DNA from: Sipunculus nudus
Taxonomy: Eukaryota > Annelida > Sipuncula > Golfingiida > Sipunculidae
Assembly: GCA_026874595.1 (NCBI GenBank)
Contig: CM049317.1
Location: forward strand, 30,188,901-30,252,900
Reading direction: 5' to 3'
DNA: 64,000 bases
Shown: piece by piece, positions 26,952 through 38,136 of the stretch
Layout of the letters: each line of letters begins with the position of its first letter
How positions within the stretch are numbered: position 1 is the first letter of the stretch
Position numbers and translations under genes: made by a program
Notes under the pieces: generated by a model
Databases searched by the model: none
What the model was told of the DNA's origin: nothing
Seen by the model: only the letters and a program-made list of their open reading frames with translations

Positions 26952-27248
26952 GGCAAAAAAAGGTCTGGTTCTCAGAATTTGTGCATAAAGGCAGTGAGGG
27001 CGGGTGATATTTTATTGTTTACCTTCTTTTCTATTGTTTTATCATTATGTCATATGATCAGCGAAAAGCATGAAAAGAACAGAATTAATTTGCTAACCAG
27101 AGAAAAGCACTGCATAACAAAGGATATCTAATCAAAATTGTATTATTTGTACTGTTTGAATGATGAAAATCAAAATATTTTTTTAATGCGGGGGGTAAAT
27201 AACGACGATAGCGGTGCCTGAGAACCATACCTTTAATTTTTTCTGGCC
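26952..27248. mobile_element. MITE1, left-arm copy (297 bp, TAA target duplication)
   Basis: It starts GGC and ends GCC with imperfect terminal inverted repeats: near the left end AAAGGTCTGGTTCTCAG, near the right end CTGAGAACCATACCTTT. It is flanked by TAA at 26949-26951 and 27249-27251. A 3-bp TAA/TWA duplication is typical of PIF/Harbinger-type elements. The matching place in block A (about 19685) lacks it: an empty site. Non-coding. Confidence 0.82.
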
Positions 27249-28099
27249 TAACAGCTGTTTTTTTTTTCGAAGAAACAGAGACAATCCAACAAGAGATTTA
27301 ATCATATTCATCAGTCACTCTATGCATATCAATAACTATGTTGTGTCGTGTTTTTTTTATTAAATATTGTTCTAAAAATTGGCACTTAAATGCCCATGTC
27401 AGCTGAATGTATTGTCAATGTATCTGCTACGTCCTTCCCTCTGTCCAACCTCAATTCTACGTAAGGTATGTTTTAATATAAACCCTAACATATCCCGAAT
27501 GATTGGTCACAAGGTCATATATTTATGTTCAAACCAAAAAAACAGCGCATTTAGCACACACTTACATAAAAACTTGAATGGTCAGTTTTAAATTTGTATT
27601 TATAATTTCATCCGAGATGAATATGTAGACTAACAGTAATCGACGTTTTCCTAAGAATTCTACACAGTGACGTTTTCCTAAGAATTCTACACAGATTTAA
27701 GAGAATTTAAACAATTCTATTAGTTCTTCCAAAAAAGTCGGTACTAGTACTGTCAATTGTGTTACTAGATTTTTTAACATGGCCAGACACATATAATATA
27801 GAACAGCGTGTCTTCGTTAAGTAGTTTCAGGAACATTGCCAGGAACTTTTTGTCGGATAATACGGGAGCACACACGTGGTGATCTGTTTGTTGTTTGTTG
27901 ACATAAGCCAAAGCTGGCTGGTCCACGATATTGATTTTTTTTTTTTTGGCTGGTCAGGAACAATGATTATCTCAGATTGAGATTTCACAGCACTTTTTAG
28001 CGAAAATAGTCACTTTGACAATTTAAGTCACTTGTAAAGTAATGTGCTGATTTACAGTGTCCTTTTGGTTTAAAGACACGAGGAGAGTCATTGATCTCA
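27249..28099. other. Palindrome arm sequence, no gene seen
   Basis: Contains a ~29-bp tandem duplication near 27640-27700 (CGTTTTCCTAAGAATTCTAC twice), also present in the right arm near 56088-56145. Otherwise unrecognised. Confidence 0.6.
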
Positions 28100-29130
28100 G
28101 GCAGAGGAACCATATTAATTTTAGAGTCGCAACGTAAAGGTCAAGGTCACGGGGCCGTCTGTCCATATATTTGTTTCTGGATGATAACTCTTTTTATATA
28201 TATATATTGATTCCAAAGTTCACTGATATATGGCCTAATAATATAGTAAGAACCCCTTTGATTTTGGGGCCATGAGATCAAAGTTCAAGGTCCCAGGACC
28301 ATTCTTTAAATAGATTGTGTAGCAATTTAAGCCAACCTTTTCGTCACAAACCTTCTATCTCCAACATCTTGCACACTTGCCAATCGAGGAGATAAGTTTT
28401 CTCAATTTCTTGCTCACAGGGTCAAAGGGTAAGGTCACAGGGCCCATCACAAATTAGTTATGGGCGATAACTCCAGGTTATGTAGACGTATTATCTTCAA
28501 CCCTGATATATTCATGGCCAACCGTTAAAGTAAATATCATTTTCATTTCGGGGTCAGGAAGTCAAAGGTGAAGGTCACAGAACCCACATCTTAAAATAAT
28601 TTTGAAAGCTTTGTAAAGCAAACTTTTCATCCCAAACCTTGCATATGCACATAAACATATGGCCTACCTGCCCAAAATTGAAGAAATTTGGGGGTCACCT
28701 GGTCAGAGGTCTAGATCATTATACCAAGCTTTATAAAAGCTTGAGGACACAATTAATGCTTAACTCTACCAAAACCTCCATAAAGTTCAGCTTTCAACAG
28801 CGGAAGAACGCTGTCGATTTTGATGTCCAAAGGGCACAGGTCAAGGTCAATATACCAGCATATGGACACATTTTAGGCCAAACTTTTCATTTAAGCCCCC
28901 CATCATTCACATATGGCTTCCCTGCCAATAGGGGAATAATACTTTTAAGATTGAATCTGAATGGTCAAAGGTCAAGGTCACATAGCCCACTTCTTGAAAA
29001 TGCATGTGGACGTAGTTTAAGCAAAGTTTTTATCCAAAACCTTTCAGCTTTAACTTATAGATTACCAGACAATAAGGGAAGAACCGTATTGACATTGACA
29101 CCACAAGGTCAAAGGTCAGGGCTACAGTAT
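28100..29130 (+). repeat. ~140-bp tandem array with TCAAGGTCA motifs, left-arm copy
   Basis: About eight degenerate units, each with a GTCAAAGGTCAAGGTCAC-like core followed by GGGCCC, then a later CCAAACCTT block. Exact TCAAGGTCA at 28141-28149, 28841-28849 and 28972-28980; variants near 28284, 28430, 28570 and 29106. The 193-codon frame at 28639-29220 is an accident of this repeat (period-related, with repeated GQRSRS-like peptides). Mirrored at about 54670-55700. Confidence 0.85.
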
Positions 29131-29310
29131 ACTATCCTGTTGATTTATATGCTGACAAGGCCTTCAGTTTACATCAGATGTAATTTTATCTCTGTTGCGT
29201 GTATCTTTTTACACGACTGACACTGATTCGAACCGTAACATCTTTTTTCAAATGTTGAAATACTGTTTTGAGTCAGATACCCCTGTCTCAGGTGCTTAAT
29301 TATACATAAT

Positions 29311-30412
29311 TGACCCTCAAATAAGGTGTCCACCTGAGGGATGACCCTCAAATAATGGGTCCACCTGAGGGATGACCCTCAAATAATGGGTCCACCTGAG
29401 GGATGACCCTCAAATAATGGGTCCACCTGAGGGATGACCCTCAAATAATAGGTCTACCTGAGTGATGACCCTCAAATAATGGGTCTATCTAAGGGATGAC
29501 CCTCAAATAATGGGTCTACCTGAGGGATGACCCTCAAATAAGGTGTCCACCTGAGGGATGACCCTCAAATAATGGGTCTACCTGAGGGATGACCCTCAAA
29601 TAATGGATCTACCTGAGGGATTACCCTCAAATAATGGGTCTACCTGAGGGATGACCCTCAAATAATGGGTCTACCTGAGGGATGTCCCTCAAATAATGGG
29701 TCTACCTGAGGGATGACCCTCAAATAATGGGTCTACCTGAGTGATGACCCTCAAATAATGGGTCCAACTGAGAGATGACCCAGAAATAATGGGTCCACCT
29801 GAGGGATGACCCTTAAATAATGGGTCTACCTGAGGGATGGCCCTGAAATAATGGGTCCACCTTAATGATGGCCCTCGAATAATAGGTCAGCCTGAAGGAT
29901 GAAATGAAATAATGGGTCTACCTGAGGGATGACCCTCAAATAATTGGTCCACCTGAGTGATGACCCTTAAATAATGGGTCCATCTGAGGGATGACCCTCA
30001 AATAATGGCTTCACCTGAGAGATGACCCTTAAATAATGGGATCACCTGAGGGATGGCCCTGAAATAATGGGTCCACCTAAATGATGGCCCTCAAATAATA
30101 GGTCAGCCTGAAGGATGAAATGAAATAATAGATCCACCTGGGGGATGATCCTAAAATAATGGCTCCACCTGAGGGATGACCCTCAAATAATGGGTCCACC
30201 TGAGGGGTGACCCTGAAATAATGAGTCCACCTGAGGTAAATCCCTCAAATAATGGGTCCACCTTGGGGATTACCCTGAAATAATGGGTCAATCTGAGGGA
30301 TGACCCTAAATTAATGGGTCCACTTGAGGGATGACCCTTAGTTAATGGGTTCACCTGAGGGATGACCCTAAAATAATGGGTATACCTGAGAGATGACCCT
30401 CAAATAACTGGT
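29311..30412 (+). repeat. 31-bp hairpin minisatellite, left-arm copy (~36 units)
   Basis: The unit holds the self-complementary core TGAGGG-ATGA-CCCTCA followed by AATAATGGGTCCACC. Units vary by point changes. A diverged unit pair (CCTGAAGGATGAAATGAAA) recurs near 29890 and 30108, about seven units apart, so there is some higher-order structure. As 31 is not a multiple of 3, all frames are visited in turn, giving the long accidental frames. Confidence 0.95.
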
Positions 30413-31134
30413 CTACTTCAAAGATGAAATTGAAATACTTTTGCCAAATAATCGCTCCAATGAATTATTCTAAATATCATACTATAAAGAAATCATTAAA
30501 AAAACATTAATGAAAAAAACTTTTATATAAGCCACAGACTTGCGAATGAACCGGATTAACTTGGTAATTACCTGATTGGGAAAGACTATCATGGCATTAC
30601 TCATGGGCTAGTTGTGAAAGGACTGGTAGTAAAAATTGAAGGATAATATAAAATCTGTTTTAAACAAATTGTATAAAGTTTAAACTCAAAACCCCGGGTT
30701 ATTTATATCTATTTGCATTATGCATGGTTGTGGGATCTTAAAATTCAATTATGATTTTAATTTTATATTATTTTTCATTAATCTATTCGCAGCAGAAAGA
30801 CATTGCTCATCAGAGTACTTATATGAAAATTAATCCAAGACCTTTTTATTTGAATTCTTGTTCTCATTGTTGAATTTATCCAGCATTTTCAGTATGTTTC
30901 GGAAAACCTGAACAGTAACTTATAGGTACATTATGTTCATTCTGCTTATTTTCTATTTGTCTGCGTCTCACTATAACCAGAACAATTGAACAATTAGACT
31001 ATACCTTGTGATAGCAAGACATATCTTTATGTTTGCGACGCTACTTTGTAGAACTACATTTATTTTTACAAAATGCAATCTGCAGCAATCCATATGGTGT
31101 TTTTTTATCACTATCAATGATGTGTGCCAGTTTG
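30413..31134. other. Palindrome arm sequence, no gene seen
   Basis: Unrecognised AT-rich sequence mirrored at about 51790-52500. Confidence 0.55.
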
Positions 31135-31608
31135 TCAATATGCATGAGGTTAAGTGTATTGCGGGACTCAGCCCTAATACATATATAAAAATTCAATTAT
31201 TACTTCTCCCGGACAATTTAAATGTATATAAAGATTTACCAAACAATGGTTTTACGTCAAGCTTTTAGAGCAAATTCAACAGATGACAATACTTATTGGC
31301 ACATTTGCTGGTTGGTTCAGATGATTTTATTGTATTGCTGAATATAAATCAATATGTATTCAGGATTCACTGTATTCAGAGAAACAAAGAGTAAGCGTAT
31401 AATGACCAGCCAGGGCACATTTAAAATTTCTTTCAGGCAGCTTTATCCCTTATATTACAATCAATTCCCCCGTTTATACAATGCCAAGTGATTAATCTAT
31501 TTTTTTTATTTCGTCTACTATTTATTTCACAGATCAGGCCCTTAAAAGGTAAGATGTCGTGCCGTATGAGAGATTACTAGTTTGATCAAAATTGTGTTAG
31601 CATTACCA
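31135..31608 (+). repeat. Dispersed ~0.5-kb repeat, copy 1 in left arm
   Basis: Co-linear with 37173-37682 in the same arm (GAGGT.AAGTGTATTG at one end, CTTCTCCCGGACAATT, TTTATTTCACAGATCAGGCCCTTAA, then ATTGTGT.TGCATTAC at the other). With their mirror images at about 44818-45294 and 51325-51786 there are four copies. No coding or clear terminal repeats, so the class is unknown. Confidence 0.8.
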
Positions 31609-32430
31609 GAGAGCCCTTCTTCACAGTTCCTCTGTCATTGTTCAATTAATGCTGTGTAAAGGTCGGTCAACTGGCAGCAATGCGTCTGACCTTTTGATAT
31701 GCATTAAGTTCTTTCATATAATAAGTTTTCCTGTAGGATATAAATCTTAAATCAGAGTAAAATAGATTTATTCCTGATTAGCCCTCTCGTGTTCCATCGA
31801 TTATTGATAATTTAGACTTTAGTTTTAATATTGTTTGAGCACATCCTGCTGGAATACTCATGTATTACTTTCGGCACCTGCGCACGCAACTTTCCGGCTT
31901 CCGTGCTTTGGCTTATTGTTTATGCACTTTTTTTGTCTTGTGATCGGGCCTGCCAGAAATTCTCGTGACCTATGATGTCAGACATTAGATCTAATAGTTT
32001 TATAGGAGTTCTCACAAAGCGAGATCTAACACATTATCAGCAGTTTAAAGTGCCGGTCCAAACGATTTCGCAATGGAAACTAAATTTATGCAGGTGCACA
32101 TTGACAAAGGATGTACTCTTCAAAACCTTGACAATTCAGCCCGTGAATACCGTGTCAATTCTCAATTAATATGTTGCGCTGGGGAAACCCTTAAAATAGA
32201 AAACGGATGAACATTTGTTCTCCTTGGTGTTTTCTGGGTTTTTTTTTTCATCTGGAAATATCAGAATTATTTACTTAATTATTTAATAATAATAATAAGA
32301 GTGGAAATGACAGTGATGATGGATGAGATACACTGATCTTCTTGAACGCATGAATCTCTCCTGACATGACAGCCCTTCAGATTTATAGCATCAGAGATGG
32401 CCAATCATCCCAAGATCCTCGCATGGACGA
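31609..32430. other. Palindrome arm sequence, no gene seen
   Basis: A 65-codon frame at 31972-32169 is not kept open in the mirror copy. Nothing else recognised. Confidence 0.55.
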
Positions 32431-33330
32431 AACTAAAATATATTGTATGTCGCTCCACTAGTGGTGTGTACAAGATAATGCCGTCCTAGATCTATAGATA
32501 TGCAAAATTTCAGGCCAGTCCTTTAAACCATTCCTGAGATAATTGCATAAATATATTTTACTAATATACGATTATAGGTAGCACCATCTGTCTAGTGTAT
32601 GAGAAAAATATCTGAGATGGATAAACATGCACAATACCAGGCCGTTACATTGAATGACTCCTAAAATATGTGAGATTACACCAAAAACAGAACTACAGAT
32701 GGACGCAAGATGAAATTGTTTGTTGGAGATGCCATCACTCTTTTATACAAGATAAACCAAACCAAGATCTATGGAAATGTAATTATTCACGTGGACACAT
32801 CAAACCACTCCTGACATAAATGTCTGCATGTATACTACAAACACGTGATTGTAGATGGTGCCACCATTTTACTGTAAATGAAGTCAACCAAAGATGGATA
32901 ATCAAGTACAATAACAAGATAGAGCAAATCAAGATCTATGCAATTTTTCAGGATGATACATCAAACCACTCCTGAGATAAATGCATGAGTGTATTACCGG
33001 CGTGTGAATTCAAAATTGTAGGTCATGCCACTTGTCAAATTGCCAGAAAGCAATCAAAGATGGATAGACGTGCCGAATTTGAGGCTGATACAGTGAACCT
33101 CTCCTGAGATATCAATGATTTTTACCCAAAGCAAACGCACGGATGGACGTCATTAGCCCTGAGTACTGGATGTACCCACTATCTAAAGACATGCATATTT
33201 TCTGCCAAATCCCTTCAACCATACCTGAGATAGCTGATCTTATCACTAGAAAAGGACGCATAGATGGACCCTGCGCAAAAAGGATTGCAGGTGGCGCCAA
33301 CAACCTACGTAAAGCTCGAATCCACGTGTG
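32431..33330. repeat. Degenerate ~140-150-bp tandem array, left arm
   Basis: About six units, each with a CACTCCTGAGATAAATGCAT-like core near 32515, 32650, 32800, 32960, 33100 and 33220, preceded by an AGATCTATGCAAAATTTCAGG-like block and separated by AAGATGGATA. It ends with GGTGGCGCCA near 33291, resembling the palindrome in block A repeats. Mirrored at about 49420-50290. Confidence 0.72.
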
Positions 33331-34377
33331 ACCCAATAAATATGCCGCGTTTCAGTATGATCGATTTAGGGGTATCACAAAATTTCTTCATCAACAAACG
33401 TGGCGGCGGAGCCCGCGTTAAAACATGGTATGCCGAAAACTATCTTGGCGGTTACAATTATTTAATTTGTTATATGATATATATTCTCGCTCTAAGTTGC
33501 TGAGCAAATTTTCTAACAAGCGCAAATCCTGAGAAAATGGTTTATTCTAAGAGAAATGCATACTAGATATTCGCCGATAAATGCCTCCGCATGGCAAGCA
33601 TTTCTCTGGGGTGACACATTGTTCCCATGGAATAGTACGTTGCCCTCTACTTATATACTTATGCTAATGTTTTAAAGGTGAAGCAAGGCCAGAGGGCTAA
33701 TTCATTAGATAAACTAAAATGCTCCGAAAACAAGAGCAAAACGTAGAGCTTTTGAAGGAAACCAGTATCCCTAGAGGTATTATGAATCATTGGTTGCTGT
33801 AAAATCTTGTTTGAACTCGCGAACATAAACATTCGCCTGATAAAGAACTATTAAAGACACGTTTTCCAAGATCGTAGCCATAATTTGTCCAGCCATATTA
33901 CAATAGTGTTCTTCCTGGTTTGTCTTACATTCTTCATACATTGAAACATTAATACTTGGAAGCCTATCATACATTTCCTATCATTGGAAATCCAAATGCA
34001 AATGCTTCACCATTCATTGCATTTGAATTCAAATGCATTCAGATTTTTTTAATGCATTTATGTGCTTTTGAATGCACATGTCTTTATATACAATAGCGTA
34101 TAAAAATACTCTTTATCCGTTGGAAATAATACGCAACATTTTTGGATCAAGTTTTATAATGAAATATCAAAATCAAATAGACCCACTATATTACAGTCCC
34201 GTTCCGTGAAAGATTTAATGTAAGTTCCGTGTCTGATAACAAATGTTTGACTCTGTGTATTGTATCGAATAAACGTTGTTTATAAAGTTCGCAAATATGC
34301 ATAATGCTTGATAAATACTGTCACTATCTTCAGATTTAGTGTCCGAAGTTTTTGTTGTGGTATGACATGTATCGTAG
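33331..34377. other. Palindrome arm sequence, no supported gene
   Basis: Includes most of a 79-codon frame (33264-33503), open in both arms with low divergence, and a 64-codon minus frame (33780-33974). Neither matches a family I know. The right arm has about 240 extra bases (48545-48780) relative to 33960-34000 here. Confidence 0.5.
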
Positions 34378-34982
34378 CCTGATAGTCGAAGGACTTTCTT
34401 AATATTTACAGCATTGTCAGTAACAATAGTAATAGCTTAATCATGAATGTTGAAATCAGTGAATATAGTCGCATAGTGGTCAAACATGTTATCAGCAATG
34501 TGGCGGCCATGGAGACGTTTACAGGCAAGCAGAACAGAGTGAAATGTATGGTAAACAAGCATATGGGCAGTGACACCGATGAATGAGCGCATATACCGGC
34601 TGGACCACAGATCGATTGTCAAGCACAGCCCTTTGGCAGATATGATTGGCTGTTCAACCTTGTTATGCATGAGATTTTTTTTTTCTGGTATCATTGTATT
34701 AAGTAAGGTTTAGCGAGTTGGGATGGTGTTTGATGGTCGGATTCGGGAGAAGAACTCATGGAACCCTTCTGTCTCCATCGACGACACACGCAGCAGGCGC
34801 CCAGCGATGAGGTTGACAAGGGTTGAGTTACCCTGCGTGTGACGATTATCATAAGTAGAACACTTTTTGCCAGCCATGGCTAAAGTTGTAAGAACAGGTT
34901 GCTCAGTAGGTCGTGTGGATGCTTTGGTTGATTTCTTCACCTGACTTACTCCAAGGTGCTTCCATTGAAAAAAAATCATCAT
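34378..34982 (-). pseudogene. hAT (ZBED-type) transposase relic, left-arm copy
   Basis: Minus-strand frames read AMAGKKCSTYDNRHTQ, LVNLIAGRLLRVS (34710-34982), then TIDLWSSRYMRSFIGVTAHMLV and LLACKRLHGRHIADN (34437-34694), then past one stop AITIVTDNAVNIKKVL. These are typical hAT RNase H-fold motifs: the first catalytic Asp region (TIDLWSS) and the VTDN second Asp region. The BED finger is missing except perhaps its tail, and the C-terminal dimerisation region with the last catalytic Glu is not found. Stops separate the frames. The stop just before AITIVTDN is shared with the right-arm copy, so the element was already dead when the arm was duplicated. Confidence 0.85.
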
Positions 34983-36535
34983 GTATCAGTATAAAATACC
35001 AAAAACATGTTTGGTTGCATGTTCACGTTTAGTAATGAGTGAGACATTGCCTGTATGAATAGTAATTGGTTGGATGAATTTCACGAATTTACCCGAATCT
35101 TAATAAAAATATATATATTAATATCATTATAATTATAATATTTATTATTTTTACTATTATTATTTTAATTTTCTATTTAATTTTTAATTTGATACCATTT
35201 ATAATAATTAAATTTCATATTTAAAACTTTGTTTTATATATCTTGTTCATTTTGTTGTACTATATTTCATAAGCAAAATTTAATTGCATTTTGCTCATTC
35301 AGTCGCACCTCTGTTTCTCACCATTTTTCAGAGCATTTCATTATTCAAGAAGCTGAAAATAAATATTTCTTTAATTTTAATGAGTTAAATTGTAGCTGTT
35401 ATCGAAACTATGAAACATATTTATAGGTGCCTAAATGGTGTAATCTTGTGCCTTGTTGTTAGGCAGTAAATTGGCAGTCAAAGTACATAAAACAGATTCG
35501 TTGCATAAACTGAGGCTTATTTTACTGAAACTCTCCGTGTGGCACGGCCTAATAATAATGAGTCTGATTAAATGATTAATTTGGTCTACCGTCACAGTCG
35601 CTGACCAAGCCATGCTGATTAACCCATGTGTGTGATCACAGCTGCCCTGAGGCATAACACATGATCGCTGGTGTACTTGTTTGGTCTGAACAAAGTGGCA
35701 TAACAATCAAAGCATTATCGCAAGCACCTATTAGTGTACATATTATGTGCCAAACTTTATAAACCATAACCAAACCCAAGTCTGAACATCCTCGTTTGCC
35801 TATTCTGAACTTTTTTTTAGTGGAACGAACTGCCAGCTTATATCCGAATTATTTCTTTTCTTTCCGTATTTAAGAGAGAGTTCTAGCGTTTTCTCTCCAA
35901 GTCTAAATACTGAATAAACTGCATTCCTACAACCGTGAATCAAATTAATTCTCATGGTGTAAATTATATTTTTGCATATGGATATTTATTTGATATTTTA
36001 ACATTGTGGACTGTGTGTTTGTTTCACATGTGATTGTTTTTACTTATCATGTTTCGCCGAAATCCGTTTTCTAATAGCATGTAGGGTTTTAGTATTTCAT
36101 TTATGTCTTAGTATACACATTGTAGTTCTTATTCATCTCATTGCCTATTCATGAATTTTATGATCCACTTTGTAATAATGTATGTGCAATTGTAAGAGGA
36201 CCTCATACTGAAAATAATAAAAAAACTGAATGGGCTTTCCTGATAAAATATAGTTTAATAAATAAATAAATCATTTGAAACCAAATACAATCAAGGCCTC
36301 TGGCTATGCTTACCTTCAAATGATTGAGTAGATAACTGGTATACCTGACGGATCGCTTCATCTTAGCAGGACAGTTTTACGCTATGCGGTAAACCCATTG
36401 GCTTTATCCACTGGTATGTCATAGTGATAAGAAATTTGAGATATTGGCAGATGGCATGATGATGAACTTACAGTGTCACTATCACTCATAAAATGTGAGA
36501 TGACATCTGACAATCCCATTGAATAGCTTTCAGCT
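34983..36535. other. Palindrome arm sequence, no supported gene
   Basis: AT-rich. A 91-codon minus frame (35431-35706) is also open in the mirror copy (46836-47120, 94 codons) but carries about 15 amino acid changes and an in-frame indel, so it shows no sign of constraint. Confidence 0.55.
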
Positions 36536-36665
36536 AGCTAGCCTTCCCTGCTGTGGTTTTGGGTTTGCCCAGCCCTGAGCAAATCCTGGATACCTGCCCA
36601 TTTGAACTAATTGGCCTTCCCTGCAGTTGCAAAATTTGCTACCAGTTGAGCAAATCATATACACA
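36536..36665. repeat. ~70-bp tandem repeat, two units (three in the right arm)
   Basis: CCTTCCCTGC...GCAAATTT/GGGTTTGCCCAGCCCTGAGCAAATC is repeated about 70 bases apart. The mirror region 45800-46010 contains three units, so copy number changed after the arms formed. Confidence 0.65.
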
Positions 36666-36965
36666 TGACCTGTTTTTACCTGTCTGCTTCGCTGATAGAA
36701 TATATGTTTAGTTACAACATTATGAACCACAAACAAACTATCAAGTAGCTTAGTAAAAATGAAATACTTACCTGTAACTGTTGCATAATTTTTATTTTGC
36801 CAGAGAAAAGATAAATATTAGCAAATTAAGAAAGCTTAGAAAACCTTGAGTGGACAATGTGGTCAAATCAACTATACGAAGGAACATTATCGTGTTTCTG
36901 AATTATGGTATCACTATTCCGTGAAATATAAGAAAATTGTATATTTACACAACACAGCATATAAT

Positions 36966-36969
<4 letters not shown>

Positions 36970-37013
<44 letters not shown>

Positions 37014-37212
37014 CTCAAAGGACTATAACAAGATCCTTTAAATACATGTAGGTGTGAAGATTTTAAAAGATCAAACATTAAATAAAATGAGAATATTTTT
37101 TATTCTAATTAACTGATTTATTTAATTATTATACACTTTAATAATTATACACTTAGAAACGTTAGGCGTCTTGTCAATACGCCTGAGGTGAAGTGTATTG
37201 TTGTACCCAGCT

Positions 37213-37262
<50 letters not shown>
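36970..37262. repeat. Two (TA)n microsatellites
   Basis: TA runs at 36970-37010 and 37215-37262, mirrored at about 45459-45519 and 45218-45255 with different lengths. Confidence 0.9.
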
Positions 37263-37264
<2 letters not shown>

Positions 37265-37682
37265 CTTAATAATGACTTCTCCCGGACAATTGAAATGCAC
37301 TTAAAGATCTACCAAACTATGGTTTTATGTCAATCTTTTGGAGCAAATTCAACATATATGACAATACTTATTGACACATTTGCTCGTTGGTTCAGATGAC
37401 TTTATTGTATTGTCTGAATATAAATCAATGTGTATTCAGGATTCAATGTATTGAAAGAAACAAAGAGTAAGCACCGCGTTTGCAGACGCCCGGTAGCATG
37501 TAATGGCCAGGCAGGGCACATTTCAGGCCGGTTTATCCCGTACAATCAATTCACCCGTGGATACATTGCCAAATGATTCGTCAACTACTAGTGTTTATTT
37601 CACAGATCAGGCCCTTAATAAAGTAAGGTGTCGTGTCGTATCAGAGACTACTTGTTTGATCGAAATTGTGTCTGCATTACAT
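37173..37682 (+). repeat. Dispersed ~0.5-kb repeat, copy 2 in left arm
   Basis: See 31135-31608. It contains a 62-codon stretch starting MARQGTFQAGL that is also open in the mirror copy, but six of 62 residues differ, mostly without silent changes, and copy 1 is broken. I do not call a gene. Confidence 0.75.
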
Positions 37683-38136
37683 GATACAATTATTATACTT
37701 TTTTTTCACACACACACACACACATATATATATATACTTGAAAAATAATGTGTTTCTGAGCAAATTTTCCCAAATTTTTTTCTCAAATACATGGGAGACA
37801 GTCGGTCGTTCTCAGCTGAAGGGAATTTCCCCAACGGACACGTACCACAAAGTTTAGACAGAAATCTCCAGACGAATACATCTCCACGTAAGACGAAGAG
37901 GCTACAGACGACAGGTTTACAACAAAATGTTAACCATTAACTGTGCAACCTCTGCTTAAGAAAAGACAGAATATAAGTATATATTAATTTAACATATATA
38001 TTTATGGCATGTTTTTTCAGTTGCTGTGATATCATTCCGTGCAGAGTATGTTTTATCGATATCCAAGGAATAAAAACATTTTTTTTCATTTTTTCTTAAT
38101 TTTCTAATTTTTAGACTTCATACCTGGAAGAGAGGG
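37683..38136. other. Upstream region of lectin copy C
   Basis: A short CA/TA microsatellite (about 37709-37735), then sequence that may include an untranslated first exon of copy C. An acceptor TTTTTAG at 38108-38114 precedes the ATG-bearing exon. No TATA box or start site can be fixed. Confidence 0.45.

Larger units (their letters stand above)
22310..27330 (+). repeat. Direct duplication block B (partner of 13425-19750)
   Basis: Co-linear with block A as described there. It contains a run of GACG/GACGGACG simple repeat near 22720-22750 matching 15785-15810. From 25931 its tail is also the outer end of the left palindrome arm. Similarity to A is interrupted at 26952-27248 by MITE1 and resumes after it for a short distance (AGCTGTTTTT and following). 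Confidence 0.85.

Noticed and set aside
28639-29220. 193-codon open frame, the longest in the window, also partly open in the right arm (54700-55152)
   Set aside because: It lies wholly inside the ~140-bp TCAAGGTCA array and its peptide repeats with the array. It is open because the unit happens to lack stops, with no splice or family evidence.
33264-33503. 79-codon frame open in both arms as a real small gene
   Set aside because: Three of five differences between arms are replacements, the start lies in the degenerate tandem array, and no family is recognised. Kept only as a note on low divergence.
35431-35706. 91-codon frame open in both arms (mirror 46836-47120)
   Set aside because: About 15 amino acid replacements plus an in-frame indel, roughly as many as total expected base changes, so there is no purifying selection. 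No motif.
37503-37748. 81-codon frame MARQGTFQAGL... near lectin copy C, also open in the mirror copy, as a possible extra lectin exon
   Set aside because: Six replacements in 62 shared residues, broken in the other two copies of the same dispersed repeat, no splice sites in phase with the lectin exons, and it runs into a microsatellite.
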